A stretch of 64,000 nt of DNA from Tsukamurella sp. M9C (lineage in GTDB: Bacteria; Actinomycetota; Actinomycetes; Mycobacteriales; Mycobacteriaceae). The notes beneath the pieces were generated by a model. That model worked only from the letters and a program-made list of their open reading frames with translations, made no database searches and was not told the origin of the DNA. Shown piece by piece: positions 16,334 through 25,935 of the stretch. The translations under genes were made by a program, and so were the position numbers. Positions within the stretch are counted from its first letter, which is position 1. The number at the start of each line of letters is the position of its first letter. The DNA is taken from assembly GCF_020169415.1 (NCBI RefSeq), contig NZ_JAIULG010000006.1, positions 57,733-121,732 on the forward strand, given 5' to 3'.

Positions 16334-17812
16334 GTGCTGCTCTCCCCCGGCCTGGCACCACTGTGCCGTCGGCTCGGCCCCGCGCTGGCCGCCGCCGATT
16401 TCTCGGAATCCGCCGTCGCCGACCGCCTGGGTGACGCCTACGGCTGCCTGTCGCGCGGCGAGCCCGGCCCCGTCGAAGCCGCGGCACCCGGCGACGCGCC
16501 CCTGGACGTGCTGATCCGCCTGTTCCTCGCCGCCGCGCCGGTCCCCCGCCCGCAGGTCGACGGTGCCCTGGCGCCCGTCACCGTCGACGACGCCCTGGCG
16601 GCCGGCCTGCTGGAGGCCGATCCGGAGGACCCGTCGCGGGTGCGGGCCGCGCTGAGCCTGCGGCCACTCGACCTGCCCGACGGTCCGCAATGGTTCCTCT
16701 CCGACCTCGACGGCCTCATGCGGCCGCACGCGCAGCACCGCGAGCACGTGCTCGGCGTGGGCCACGCCTCGCAGTCGCTGCTGCGGGCCACGCCGCGCGA
16801 GCCGGTGGGCACCGTCCTCGACCTCGGCACCGGCTGCGGCGTGCACGCGTGCGCCGCGACCCGGTTCGCACGCTCGGTCACCGCCACCGACGTGAGCGAG
16901 CGGGCCGCCGGCTTCGCCGCCGCGTCCGCCGCGCTGAACGGCGCGGACGTCGAGGTACTGACCGGCGACTGGTTCGCGCCCGTCGCGGGACGCCGGTTCG
17001 ACCTACTGCTGGCGAACCCGCCCTTCGTCGTGGGCGAGGGCCGCGTCGACCACACCTACCGCGACTCCGGCCTCGATCTCGACGGCGCGTCCGAGTTGGT
17101 CGTGCGGGGCGCACCGGATCATCTGGCGCCGGGCGGCACCGCCGCGCTGCTCGCCTCGTGGGTGCACGGCGACGACGAGTCGTGGCAGGCCCGGGTCGCG
17201 TCCTGGCTGCCCGCGGACGGCATCGCGGCGTGGGTGCTGCAGCGCGACGTCGCCGATCCCGCGCTGTACGTGGGCACCTGGCTCCGCGACGAGGGGCTCG
17301 ACCCGCGTGTCGGCGAGGGACGCGCGAAGTCCGACCGCTGGCTCGCCCACCTCGCCGACGCCGGCGTGACCGGCATCGGGTTCGGTTTCGTGCTCCTCCG
17401 GGCGATCGACGGCCCGTCGGAGGTGGTCTGCGAGGAGCTGAGCCAGCCCTTCGACGATCCCCTCGGCGACGAGGTTCCCGCGCACTTCGCGCGGATGGCG
17501 TGGCTGCGCGACGCCGACCTGGACGCCGCCCGGCCGCTACTCGGCGACGACGTCGCCCTCGAGCGCGTATCGGTGACCGGCGACGAGGGCTGGGACGAGG
17601 TGGCGGTGCGCGTGACCCGGATGTCGGGCCCGCGCTGGGTGCACGAGCTCGACGACGCCGGCGCCCGCCTGCTCGCCGGATGCCGCGGGGAACTCCCCGC
17701 CGAGGACCTCGTCATCCTGCTCGAGGCGGCGACGGGCGAGGACGACCTCGCCGATCCGGCCCGGCGGTTGCTCGCCGACCTGCACCGGCACGGATTCGTA
17801 ACCTTCCTCTAA
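16334..17812 (+). CDS. Class I SAM-dependent methyltransferase (PrmC/HemK-like motifs)
   Basis: 492 aa. The SAM-binding motif [11 protein letters not shown] occurs around residue 162 and the NPPF catalytic motif ([10 protein letters not shown]) around residue 226, the pair seen in N6-adenine and glutamine methyltransferases such as PrmC. Flanking N- and C-terminal domains of about 140 and 190 residues are specific to actinobacterial homologues and unassigned. GTG 16334 directly follows the DUF3099 stop. Target (protein glutamine, rRNA or DNA) cannot be decided from sequence. Confidence 0.85.
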   Translation: MLLSPGLAPLCRRLGPALAAADFSESAVADRLGDAYGCLSRGEPGPVEAAAPGDAPLDVLIRLFLAAAPVPRPQVDGALAPVTVDDALAAGLLEADPEDPSRVRAALSLRPLDLPDGPQWFLSDLDGLMRPHAQHREHVLGVGHASQSLLRATPREPVGTVLDLGTGCGVHACAATRFARSVTATDVSERAAGFAAASAALNGADVEVLTGDWFAPVAGRRFDLLLANPPFVVGEGRVDHTYRDSGLDLDGASELVVRGAPDHLAPGGTAALLASWVHGDDESWQARVASWLPADGIAAWVLQRDVADPALYVGTWLRDEGLDPRVGEGRAKSDRWLAHLADAGVTGIGFGFVLLRAIDGPSEVVCEELSQPFDDPLGDEVPAHFARMAWLRDADLDAARPLLGDDVALERVSVTGDEGWDEVAVRVTRMSGPRWVHELDDAGARLLAGCRGELPAEDLVILLEAATGEDDLADPARRLLADLHRHGFVTFL

Positions 17813-17864
17813 GCAACTTCTCAGAACGCCTCGCTGTTTCCGCAGGTCAGGGGATCCGGGCTCG

Positions 17865-17890
17865 GGAACTCTGTGCGCCCGTCGTCCGTT
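17865..17890 (+). promoter_or_regulatory. ECF (SigE/SigH)-type promoter of sigB
   Basis: GGAAC (17865-17869), inside GGGAACT, and CGTTG (17887-17891) are separated by about 17-18 bp, matching the known SigE/SigH promoter pattern of mycobacteria that drives sigB. It would start transcription about 25-30 nt before ATG 17925. Confidence 0.7.
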
Positions 17891-17924
17891 GAACCTGATG
17901 TACCGGCGAACAGGAGGCAGCCAC

Positions 17925-18926
17925 ATGGCACACCGCGTCAACACTGCTAGCACCGCAGCCCGCCCCGCTGATCGGGTGCGGCCCCCGCTGACCGAGGCCG
18001 ATCTCGATGCACAGAGTCCCGCCGCGGATCTGGTGCGGGTGTACCTGAACGGCATCGGCCGCACCGCGCTGCTGTCCGCTGAGGACGAGGTCGATCTGGC
18101 CAAGCGCATCGAGGCGGGGCTGTACGCACAGCACCTCCTGGCCACCAAGAAGCGGATGGCCGCCTCGAAGAAGCGCGACCTGGCCTTCATCGTGCGCGAC
18201 GGCCAGGCGGCCCGCCAGCACCTGCTGGAGGCCAACCTGCGCCTCGTGGTGTCGCTGGCCAAGCGCTACACCGGGCGCGGCATGCCGCTGCTGGACCTGA
18301 TCCAGGAGGGCAACCTCGGCCTGATCCGCGCGATGGAGAAGTTCGACTACGCCAAGGGCTTCAAGTTCTCGACCTACGCCACCTGGTGGATCCGGCAGGC
18401 CATCACCCGCGGCATGGCGGACCAGTCCCGCACCATCCGCCTCCCCGTCCACCTCGTGGAGCAGGTGAACAAGCTGGCCCGCATCCGGCGCGAGCTGCAC
18501 CAGCAGCTGGGCCGCGAGGCCACGGACGCGGAGCTCGCGGAGGAGTCGGGCATCCCGGCGGAGAAGATCGCCGATCTCATGGACCACTCCCGTGATCCGG
18601 TGAGCCTCGACATGCCCGTCGGGTCCGACGAGGAGGCGCCTCTCGGCGACTTCATCGAGGACGCGGAGGCCGCGTCGGCCGAGTCCGCCGTGATCTCGCG
18701 ACTCATGCACAGCGACGTGCGCTCGGTGCTCGCCACCCTCGACGAGCGGGAGCAGCAGGTCATCCGCCTGCGCTACGGCCTCGACGACGGCCAGCCGCGC
18801 ACGCTCGACCAGATCGGCAAGCTCTTCGGGCTCTCCCGCGAGCGGGTGCGCCAGATCGAGCGCGAGGTCATGAGCAAGCTCCGCAACGGCGAGCGGGCCG
18901 ACCGGCTGCGCGCGTACGCGAGCTAG
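17925..18926 (+). CDS. sigB: RNA polymerase sigma factor SigB
   Basis: 333 aa primary-like group 2 sigma factor. Region 1.2 at about 32-62, region 2 including [20 protein letters not shown] and the -10-binding [12 protein letters not shown], region 3, and region 4 with the [22 protein letters not shown]. No long region 1.1, which distinguishes it from SigA. AGGAGG at about 17912 sets ATG 17925; the frame's earlier ATGs lie in the promoter. Directs stationary-phase and stress transcription. An ECF-type promoter precedes it and a stem-loop shared with the convergent gene follows. Confidence 0.96.
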   Translation: MAHRVNTASTAARPADRVRPPLTEADLDAQSPAADLVRVYLNGIGRTALLSAEDEVDLAKRIEAGLYAQHLLATKKRMAASKKRDLAFIVRDGQAARQHLLEANLRLVVSLAKRYTGRGMPLLDLIQEGNLGLIRAMEKFDYAKGFKFSTYATWWIRQAITRGMADQSRTIRLPVHLVEQVNKLARIRRELHQQLGREATDAELAEESGIPAEKIADLMDHSRDPVSLDMPVGSDEEAPLGDFIEDAEAASAESAVISRLMHSDVRSVLATLDEREQQVIRLRYGLDDGQPRTLDQIGKLFGLSRERVRQIEREVMSKLRNGERADRLRAYAS

Positions 18927-18944
18927 CCCCGAACCACCCTCGAA

Positions 18945-18979
18945 GGAACCGCGTCGGCTGTCACAGCCGGCGCGGTTCC
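18945..18979. terminator. Terminator of sigB whose loop is the stop codon of the convergent gene
   Basis: 16-bp stem (18945-18960 with 18964-18979) with one U-G wobble. The 3-nt loop 18961-18963 is exactly the TGA stop (on the minus strand) of the acyl-CoA-ligase gene, and the right arm is its last coding codons. Confidence 0.8.
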
Positions 18980-21672
18980 GCTTGTTGGGCGAGGACGTCG
19001 CTGGCGTGGCCGATGCGGATCACCACGGACAGCACCGAGGCGCCGTCGGTCGTGGCGAGGATCGGCTGGCAGTCGATCGAGGCGATCTCGGGCACCTCGT
19101 AGGCGAGGGCCGCGATGCGGGTCACCACGTCGGTGAGCGCCGCGCGGTCCACGCCTGATTCGCCGGCGAAGCCGTCGAGCAGCGGGGCCGAACGTGTGGC
19201 CGTGACCAGATCGGCGGCCGCGGCGTTGGTGAGCGGCAGCAGCCGGTAGGCGCGGTCCCCCAACAGCTCCGGCACGGCGCCGCTGAGGCCGAAGGACAGC
19301 AGCGGACCGATCCGCGGGTCGTTCTCGTAGCCGACGGCGCAGCCGATGCCCTTGGGCGCCATCCGCTGCACGTGCAGCGTCGACTCCCCCGTCGCCTCCG
19401 CGAGCTCGGCGAAGGCGGCCGCCACGGCCTGCGGGCTCGCGAGATCGAGGCGGACCGCAGCGAGGTCGGCGCGCAGGCGCCAGCGCTCCCCCATCGCTTT
19501 GACCGCGACGGGGTACCCCAGCCTGTCCGCGGCCGCGGCCGCGTCCTCCGGCGTGGACGCGACGTCGAAAGCCACGACGCCGATCCCGTAGAGCCCCAGC
19601 AGCTCCGCGCTCTGATCGAAGCTCAGGGTGACGGCGCCGGTGTCGGAGTCGGCGCTGGGCAGCCACTCCCGGACGCGAGTCCTCGCGGTCTCGACGTCGG
19701 TGCGATCGGGCCGCGCGGTGTCGGAGACGGGGCGGGCGCGCCACTGCGCGTACCGCCAGCCGTGGGCGAGGACCCGGGCCGCACGCTCGGGCTCGGGGTA
19801 CGACGGGACCGACCCCCGGACCCGGACGCCGTCCTCGTCGGTGACGGCGAGCAGTTCGGTGACGCCGTCGAAGGCGAGGAAGGTCGAGACGATCGGCTTG
19901 ATCTGCTTGCGGGAGGCCTCGAGCAGGACCGCGGCGTGCGCCTCGGGTGGCGCCTCCACCGGCGGCACGAAGACGGCGATGATGGCGTGCACCGCGTCGT
20001 CGGCCAGCGCGGCGTCGATCGCGGCGCCGAACTCCTCGGGGGTCGCTGCGGCGCCGAGATCCACGGGCTGCGCGACGTCGAGCCCCGCGCGGATCCCGGT
20101 GTGCGTCGCGAGGATCCCGAGGGCCGTCGAGTTGCCGATGACGGCGACGCGGGGGCCGACGGGCAGCGGCTGGTAGCTGAAGAAGGTCGCGCAGTCGAAC
20201 AGCTCCGGGATCGAATCGACCTGGACGACACCGGAGTTCTCGAACAGCGCCTCCGATCCGCGTCGGCGGCGGTCGGCGTCGATCCCGCCGCGGTGCACGG
20301 CGACGATCGGCTTCTGCCGGGACAGCCGCTGGGCGATCCTGCCGAACTTGCGCGGGTTACCGAAGCTCTCGAGGTAGAGCAGCACCACTTCGGTGGCGTC
20401 GTCGGTGTCCCAGTACTGGAGCACGTCGTTGCCCGAGACGTCGGCGCGGTTGCCGGCGGAGACGAAGGTCGTCAGGCCCACACCACGTTTCGCGGCGGTG
20501 TCGAGGATGGCGATGCCGAGGGCGCCGGACTGGCAGAAGAAGCCCACGTTGCCGCGCCCGGGGACGACGGGGGCGAGCGTCGCGTTGATCCGCACCGCGC
20601 GGTCGGTGTTGATGACGCCGAGCGCGTTGGGGCCGATCAGCCGCATCCCGTGCGAGCGCACGGCTTTGAGGAGCCGGCGCTCCGACTCCTTGCCGCGTCC
20701 ACCGGCGTCGGAGAAGCCGGACGAGACGACGAGGAGCGTGCGGACCTCCTTAGCGAGGCAGTCGTCGAGCACCTGGTCCATGTTGTCGGCGGGCACGGCG
20801 ACCACGGCGAGGTCCACCTGATCGGGGATGTCGCGCACCGACTCGTAGGCGCGGATGCCCGCGACCGAACGGCGTTCCGGGTGCACCGGGTACACCGGGC
20901 CGGCGAAGTCGCCCGCGATGATGTTGCGCAGCACCGCGTGGCCGACCTTGCCCGGGGTGGCCGACGCACCGATCACGGCGATCGACTCCGGCCGCAGTGC
21001 GTTGCTCACGCTGCGCGCCTCCGAGGCGAGCTCGCGGGCGTTGCGCACGGCGACCAGGGCCTCCGTGGGGTCGATGCCGAACTCCACGTGCACCACGCTG
21101 CCGTCGAAGCTGCGCCTCAGCTCGTATCCGGCGGCCTTGAAGACGTTGACCATGTACCGGTTCTCGGCGAGAACCTCCGCCTCGAAGCGGTGGAAGCCGT
21201 TCTCGGCGGCGGCGCCGGCGAGGTGCTCGAGCAGGATCGGGCCGAGACCGCGGCCCTGGTGCTCGTCGGCGACGACGAAGGCGACCTCCGCCGACGTCGG
21301 CTTGCCGGAGTCGGCGAGGCCCTCGTAGAGGCCGACGGCGATGATCTTGCCGCCGAGGATCGCCAGCAGGCAGACGCGCTGCTCGTGGTCGACGGTGGTC
21401 ATCCGCGCGACGTCGCGGGGCGGCATGACCGGGTAGGGCCCGAAGTAGCGGAGGTAGCGGGTGCGCTCGGAGAGTCCGGCGTGGAAGGCGACCATGTCGT
21501 CGGCGTCGTCGGGCACGACGGGCCGCAGGTGGACGACGCCGCCGTCGGAGGCCAGCACGTCGGCGACCCAGTGGGCGGGGAACTCGTACGGTCCCGACGG
21601 TGCCTGCGGGCTCGGCGCCGGGAACGGGTCGGTGGCGGGCCCCGAGGGGTGCAGGGGGATGTCGTCAGTCAC
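18961..21672 (-). CDS. GNAT acetyltransferase/ADP-forming acyl-CoA-ligase fusion (Pat-like)
   Basis: 903 aa. N-terminal GNAT domain at about 45-200 (acetyl-CoA loop DEHQGRGLGPILLEHL), then a CoA-binding Rossmann domain (IAVIGASATPGKVGHAVLRN near 232), ligase-CoA domains, and a C-terminal ATP-grasp domain (YPVAVKAMG). This is the domain set of protein lysine acetyltransferases of the PatZ/YfiQ type, but with GNAT first, as in Streptomyces enzymes. The ligase part is usually inactive. GTG 21672 overlaps the acuC stop by 8 bp, so writer and eraser of lysine acetylation are translationally coupled. Confidence 0.9.
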   Translation of the reverse strand: MTDDIPLHPSGPATDPFPAPSPQAPSGPYEFPAHWVADVLASDGGVVHLRPVVPDDADDMVAFHAGLSERTRYLRYFGPYPVMPPRDVARMTTVDHEQRVCLLAILGGKIIAVGLYEGLADSGKPTSAEVAFVVADEHQGRGLGPILLEHLAGAAAENGFHRFEAEVLAENRYMVNVFKAAGYELRRSFDGSVVHVEFGIDPTEALVAVRNARELASEARSVSNALRPESIAVIGASATPGKVGHAVLRNIIAGDFAGPVYPVHPERRSVAGIRAYESVRDIPDQVDLAVVAVPADNMDQVLDDCLAKEVRTLLVVSSGFSDAGGRGKESERRLLKAVRSHGMRLIGPNALGVINTDRAVRINATLAPVVPGRGNVGFFCQSGALGIAILDTAAKRGVGLTTFVSAGNRADVSGNDVLQYWDTDDATEVVLLYLESFGNPRKFGRIAQRLSRQKPIVAVHRGGIDADRRRRGSEALFENSGVVQVDSIPELFDCATFFSYQPLPVGPRVAVIGNSTALGILATHTGIRAGLDVAQPVDLGAAATPEEFGAAIDAALADDAVHAIIAVFVPPVEAPPEAHAAVLLEASRKQIKPIVSTFLAFDGVTELLAVTDEDGVRVRGSVPSYPEPERAARVLAHGWRYAQWRARPVSDTARPDRTDVETARTRVREWLPSADSDTGAVTLSFDQSAELLGLYGIGVVAFDVASTPEDAAAAADRLGYPVAVKAMGERWRLRADLAAVRLDLASPQAVAAAFAELAEATGESTLHVQRMAPKGIGCAVGYENDPRIGPLLSFGLSGAVPELLGDRAYRLLPLTNAAAADLVTATRSAPLLDGFAGESGVDRAALTDVVTRIAALAYEVPEIASIDCQPILATTDGASVLSVVIRIGHASDVLAQQAEPRRL

Positions 21673-22894
21673 GAGGGTCCTCCGGATCCAGTCCGTGGAG
21701 AGGAAAAACCGCGGATCGGGCGCGGGCGATGAAGCGGTCGGCGGCGGCCTCCAGCGGGGCGGCGGTGGGGTCGTAGGAGGAGGGCTCCCAGGGGGTGAAC
21801 GCGGTGCCGCCGCCCTCGCCCATCGTGTCCGGCAGGCCGCTCACGGCACCGACCTGGTCGGTGGGGAGGCTCGCGGCCAGCTCCTTCCACTCCTCGGGAA
21901 TCGGTGTGGCCGGGTCGATGTCGACGCCGACGACGGCGCCGATCAGGTGGGTCCAGGCGCGGGGCACCACGTGCACGAGCTGATACCCGCCGCCGCCGAT
22001 GGCGAGCCACCGGCCGTCGCACACCTCGTCGGCGAGGTCGCGCATGGCCAGGATCGCGGCGCGCTGCCCGTCGACGGTGAGCGAGAGGTCGGTCAGCGGG
22101 TCCGTCGCGTGGGAGTCGCAGCCGCACTGGCTCACGATGAGCTGGGGCCGGAACTCGCGGACGATCGACGGGACCACGGCGTGGAAGGCGCGCAGCCACA
22201 GCCCGTCGGGGCAGAACGCGGGCACCGGGATGTTGACGGCCGTGCCACGCGCCTCCGGGCCGCCGAGCTCCGTCGGGTAGCCGGTGTTGGGCCACAGGTG
22301 CTGGGGGTCCTCGTGCAGGGAGACGGTGAGCACCCGCGGGTCGTTCCAGAACTGGGCCTGCACTCCGTCGCCGTGGTGGGCGTCGACGTCGATGTAGGCG
22401 ATCCGGTCGAAGCCGTTGTCGAGCAGCCAGGAGATGGCGATGGCCGCGTCGTTGTAAACGCAGAAACCCGAGGCGTGCGAGCGCATGGCGTGGTGCATCC
22501 CGCCCGCGATGTTGACGGCGCGGGTGGTGTGGCCGACGGCGATCGCCTTCGCGCCGGTGAGGGTGGAGCCGACCAGGCTCGCGGCCGCCTCGTGCATGCG
22601 CAGGAAGATCGGGTTGTCGTCGTTGCCGAGGCCGTATCCGGTGAGATCGATCCGCGAGCGGCCCGAGCCCGCGACGCGCACCGCCGCCAGGTAGTCGTCG
22701 GTATGGGCGCGGCCGAGCTCCAGCGGGTCGAAGTCCGCCGGCGCCACCACCTCGACCCCGTCGAGGACCCCGAGCATCCGCGAGAGCTCCATCGTCAGGC
22801 GCAGCCGGACCGGGTCCATCGGATGGGAGTGGGAGAACCGGTAGTCGAGAACCGAGGGGTCCCAGACCACCTGGGAGTCGGGGAACCGTGCCAT
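21665..22894 (-). CDS. acuC: AcuC-type class I-like protein deacetylase
   Basis: 409 aa histone-deacetylase-fold enzyme. Catalytic histidines His134-His135 in GGMHHAM and zinc ligands Asp171, His173 (DVDAHHGDGV) and Asp260 (GCDSHATDPL) are all present, so it should be active. AcuC proteins deacetylate lysines, notably on AMP-forming acetyl-CoA synthetase. ATG 22894 follows AGGG by 9 nt. Coupled to the GNAT fusion gene downstream and divergent from ideR. Confidence 0.92.
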   Translation of the reverse strand: MARFPDSQVVWDPSVLDYRFSHSHPMDPVRLRLTMELSRMLGVLDGVEVVAPADFDPLELGRAHTDDYLAAVRVAGSGRSRIDLTGYGLGNDDNPIFLRMHEAAASLVGSTLTGAKAIAVGHTTRAVNIAGGMHHAMRSHASGFCVYNDAAIAISWLLDNGFDRIAYIDVDAHHGDGVQAQFWNDPRVLTVSLHEDPQHLWPNTGYPTELGGPEARGTAVNIPVPAFCPDGLWLRAFHAVVPSIVREFRPQLIVSQCGCDSHATDPLTDLSLTVDGQRAAILAMRDLADEVCDGRWLAIGGGGYQLVHVVPRAWTHLIGAVVGVDIDPATPIPEEWKELAASLPTDQVGAVSGLPDTMGEGGGTAFTPWEPSSYDPTAAPLEAAADRFIARARSAVFPLHGLDPEDPRD

Positions 22895-22936
22895 GTGTCA
22901 CGACCCTAGTCGTTGCACACCTGCGCCGCTTCGAAG

Positions 22937-22950
22937 TTAGGTAACCTTAA
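22937..22950. promoter_or_regulatory. Dyad upstream of ideR resembling a shortened iron box
   Basis: TTAGGT-A-ACCTTAA, an imperfect inverted repeat in the 116-bp region between acuC and ideR. Arms match the TTAGGT/ACCTAA ends of the IdeR/DtxR box but the central bases of the 19-bp consensus are missing, so binding is doubtful. Confidence 0.3.
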
Positions 22951-23010
22951 GTACGGGGGACGGTAGCCCGTCTCGGTTAAGCTCGACAGTGACGAGAAGG
23001 AGCTGGATAC

Positions 23011-23694
23011 GTGAACGATCTGGTGGACACCACCGAGATGTACCTGCGGACCATCTACGAGCTCGAGGAGGAGGGCGTGGTGCCCCTCCGGGCGCGGATC
23101 GCGGAGCGTCTCGAGCAGAGTGGTCCCACCGTCTCGCAGACGGTGCAGCGCATGGAGCGCGACGGGCTGGTCCGGGTCGCCGGTGACCGGCACCTCGAGC
23201 TCAGCGAGAAGGGCCGCCAGTTGGCCATCGCCGTGATGCGCAAGCACCGGCTGGCCGAGCGGCTCCTGGTGGACGTGATCGGGCTGCAGTGGGAGAACGT
23301 GCACGCCGAGGCGTGCCGCTGGGAGCACGTGATGAGCGAGGACGTGGAGCGGCGCCTGCTGGAGGTGCTGGGCAACCCCACCACCTCCCCGTACGGCAAC
23401 CCCATCCCGGGGCTCGGCGAGCTCGGGGTGGCGATCACCGGCGAGCCGGCGCGCCCCGCCCGCCTCACCGACCTGCCGCAGGGCGGTCCGACGGCGGTGG
23501 TCATCAAGCGGCTGGCCGAGCACGTCCAGGCGGACACCGACCTGATCGGCCGGTTCCGCGAGGCCGGCGTCGTCCCGGACGCGCGCGTGTCGGTCACCGT
23601 CCAGCGCGGCGCCGTGGTCATCTCGGTCGCCGGGCACGAGGACTTCGAGCTCCCCGACGAGATGGCCCACGCCGTCTTCGTCGAGGCGGTGTAG
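23011..23694 (+). CDS. ideR: Iron-dependent repressor IdeR/DtxR
   Basis: 227 aa. N-terminal winged HTH, dimerisation domain and C-terminal SH3-like domain. All metal ligands are present at the canonical positions: Met10, His79, Glu83, His98, Cys102, Glu105, His106. With Fe(II) it represses siderophore and uptake genes and activates storage. GTG 23011 with AAGGAG 8 nt upstream. galE starts 3 nt after the stop, the same dtxR-galE arrangement known in corynebacteria. Confidence 0.96.
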   Translation: MNDLVDTTEMYLRTIYELEEEGVVPLRARIAERLEQSGPTVSQTVQRMERDGLVRVAGDRHLELSEKGRQLAIAVMRKHRLAERLLVDVIGLQWENVHAEACRWEHVMSEDVERRLLEVLGNPTTSPYGNPIPGLGELGVAITGEPARPARLTDLPQGGPTAVVIKRLAEHVQADTDLIGRFREAGVVPDARVSVTVQRGAVVISVAGHEDFELPDEMAHAVFVEAV

Positions 23695-23697
23695 CCG

Positions 23698-24684
23698 ATG
23701 CGCCTGGTGGTGACCGGCGGCGCCGGCTACGTGGGCAGCGTGTGCACGCAGGTGCTGCTCGAGCGCGGTCACGAGGTGACGGTTCTCGACGACCTGAGCA
23801 CCGGCAACCGCGAGGCGGTGCCTGCGGGCGCGACGTTCGTGGAGGGCGACGTGGCGCAGGCCGCTCGCCCGCTGCTCGCCGACGGCGACTTCGACGGCGT
23901 CCTGCACTTCGCAGCGAAATCGCTGGTGGGCGAGTCGGTGTCGCATCCGCACAACTACTGGCAGGGCAACGTCGTCACCACGCTGACGCTGCTCGACGCG
24001 ATGCTGGCGGCCGGCGTCCCGCGCCTGGTCTTCTCGTCGACCGCGGCGACCTACGGCGAGCCGGAGTCCGTCCCGATCACGGAGGACGCGCGCACCGCGC
24101 CCACCAACACCTACGGCGCGACCAAGCTCGCGATCGACGCGGCGATCTCCTCGTACGCCACCGCCTACGGCCTGGCCGCGGTCTCGCTGCGGTACTTCAA
24201 CGTGGCGGGCAGCTACGGGGGCTTCGGGGAGAACCGTGAGGTCGAGACGCACCTGATCCCCCTCGTGTTGCAGACGGCCCTCGGACAGCGCGGCGACATC
24301 GCGGTCTTCGGCGCCGACTACCCCACCGACGACGGCACCGCGGTCCGGGACTACGTCCACGTCAAGGACCTGGCCGAGGCGCACCTGCTGGCCCTGGACC
24401 ACGCGCGTCCGCGCACGCACGAGATCTTCAATCTCGGCTCCGGTGAGGGCTTCTCGGTGCGTCAGGTGATCGACACGTGCCGCGAGGTGACGGGGCGCGA
24501 GATCCCCGAGACCGCTGCCGAGCGCCGCGCCGGCGACCCCGCCGTGCTGGTCGCGTCGTCCCGCCGGGCGATCGAGGAGCTCGGCTGGCGGCCCGAGAAG
24601 ACGGACCTGCGCGACATCGTCGCCGACGCCTGGGCGTACACCCAGGAGCTGGGCGACCGCGCGCACGCCGCCCGCCGCGCCTGA
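23698..24684 (+). CDS. galE: UDP-glucose 4-epimerase
   Basis: 328 aa extended SDR. GGAGYVG NAD loop (7-13), SSTAATYGE (113-121) and catalytic Tyr139/Lys143 in YGATK. Interconverts UDP-glucose and UDP-galactose, feeding arabinogalactan and other cell-wall galactans. Co-transcribed with ideR (3-nt gap). A stem-loop follows at 24704-24734. Confidence 0.94.
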   Translation: MRLVVTGGAGYVGSVCTQVLLERGHEVTVLDDLSTGNREAVPAGATFVEGDVAQAARPLLADGDFDGVLHFAAKSLVGESVSHPHNYWQGNVVTTLTLLDAMLAAGVPRLVFSSTAATYGEPESVPITEDARTAPTNTYGATKLAIDAAISSYATAYGLAAVSLRYFNVAGSYGGFGENREVETHLIPLVLQTALGQRGDIAVFGADYPTDDGTAVRDYVHVKDLAEAHLLALDHARPRTHEIFNLGSGEGFSVRQVIDTCREVTGREIPETAAERRAGDPAVLVASSRRAIEELGWRPEKTDLRDIVADAWAYTQELGDRAHAARRA

Positions 24685-24703
24685 CCCCGTACCTCACTCC
24701 GAT

Positions 24704-24734
24704 CCCCCTCGCAGGTCGTCACCCGGCGAGGGGG
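24704..24734. terminator. Stem-loop between galE and the DUF4192 gene
   Basis: 9-bp G/C stem (24704-24712 with 24726-24734) and 13-nt loop. The loop contains the stop codon of the convergent DUF4192 gene and the right arm is its coding end. No U-tract; function as a terminator is likely but not certain. Confidence 0.6.
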
Positions 24735-25774
24735 AACCCGAGGTCCCGGGGCGGGAGGTCCACGCCGAGGCGGCGGGCCACGTCCACGCCGATCTCGGCG
24801 GTGATGCACAGCTCCCGCGGATGCATCCCCGCGGCCAGCGCGTGCGCCAGGAGGTGCGCGCCCCGGTAGCGACCGTCGGCGGTCAGCGCCGCGTCGAGGG
24901 CGATGCCGGTGAGCGGACCGTCCCCGCGCAGGTAACTCCCGGCGGCCACCAGCGTCGCCGCCGCCGCACGCGGCGTGCCCCGCAGGCGCCGCGCCAGCTC
25001 GGCGAACAGCAGCCGGGCCTCGTCCGCCATCACGGTGAGGGCCAACGCCATCGCCGCATCGCGCACCTTCACCTCGAGCAGCGCTCCCCCGAGCAGCGCG
25101 ACGTCGGCGTCCGAGAGGTCCGCTGAGCGCTGCGCGGTGACGGCCCCGACGACGGCGGCCAACAGCTCGCACGGATCGCCGTCCGCCTCGTAGTCCGCGG
25201 CGTCGCGGCAGCGGTCCGCGCCGATCCCCGGGCCCTCCTCCGCGAGCTGGTCCGTCAGCTCCGTGCGGGACCGGTGGATGGTGCGCCCCTCCACGACGGC
25301 CGCGACCATGAGGGGCGACGACGCCGGATCCGGGAGAGCGCCACTCTCGCCGTGCCGGCACACCCATCGCTCACCGGCCTCCATCCGGTCGAGCAGGACC
25401 AGGTCGATGATCTCGAGGTCGGGATCGACCGCGTCCCGGGACCGGGCGGCGTCCTCGAGCAGCCGGAGCAGCGCCGGGGTGACCCGCTCGCGCGGGCGGT
25501 CGTCGACCGCGACGCAGAACAGCCGGTCCGCGCCCTGGCGCCGCAGCAACCCCACCGCCTCGGCGATGTGGGTCCGGCAGTCCTTCCGAAGACCGCCGGA
25601 CGCGGTCACCTCGAGGTCGGTCCGAGCGGTGGCCCCGATCCGGCCGGTCACCTCGTCGTGCGCGAGCAGCACCACCGATCGGGTCGGATAGAAGCCCAGG
25701 AGAGCCGGGACGGCGGCGACCAGGTCGCCGAGGGAGTCGATCTTCATGGCCGGGTCCGCGTGATGTTTCGTCAT
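24719..25774 (-). CDS. DUF4192 domain protein
   Basis: About 351 aa. Begins with the family-typical [24 protein letters not shown] and contains a middle region with [11 protein letters not shown] and an Ala-rich C-terminal half. Conserved in actinobacteria, function unknown. Start ATG 25774 is chosen because it places the conserved block at residue 13; ATG 25747 is possible and the frame is open further to 25921. Convergent with galE. Confidence 0.8.
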   Translation of the reverse strand: MTKHHADPAMKIDSLGDLVAAVPALLGFYPTRSVVLLAHDEVTGRIGATARTDLEVTASGGLRKDCRTHIAEAVGLLRRQGADRLFCVAVDDRPRERVTPALLRLLEDAARSRDAVDPDLEIIDLVLLDRMEAGERWVCRHGESGALPDPASSPLMVAAVVEGRTIHRSRTELTDQLAEEGPGIGADRCRDAADYEADGDPCELLAAVVGAVTAQRSADLSDADVALLGGALLEVKVRDAAMALALTVMADEARLLFAELARRLRGTPRAAAATLVAAGSYLRGDGPLTGIALDAALTADGRYRGAHLLAHALAAGMHPRELCITAEIGVDVARRLGVDLPPRDLGFPLAG

Positions 25775-25935
25775 GCTCGAATGCTCGTGGAGGCGACGGA
25801 CGACGATCGCCGCTGCGCCCCGTCCATCCCCACTTTGGTTACGAAACGTTCTCCACGCTGGGCGTTGTCCACAGGATCGCCCGTACCGGACACCCGCGGA
25901 CGGGCGCCCGACGTGCGGCACCGGCGAGCGCTACT

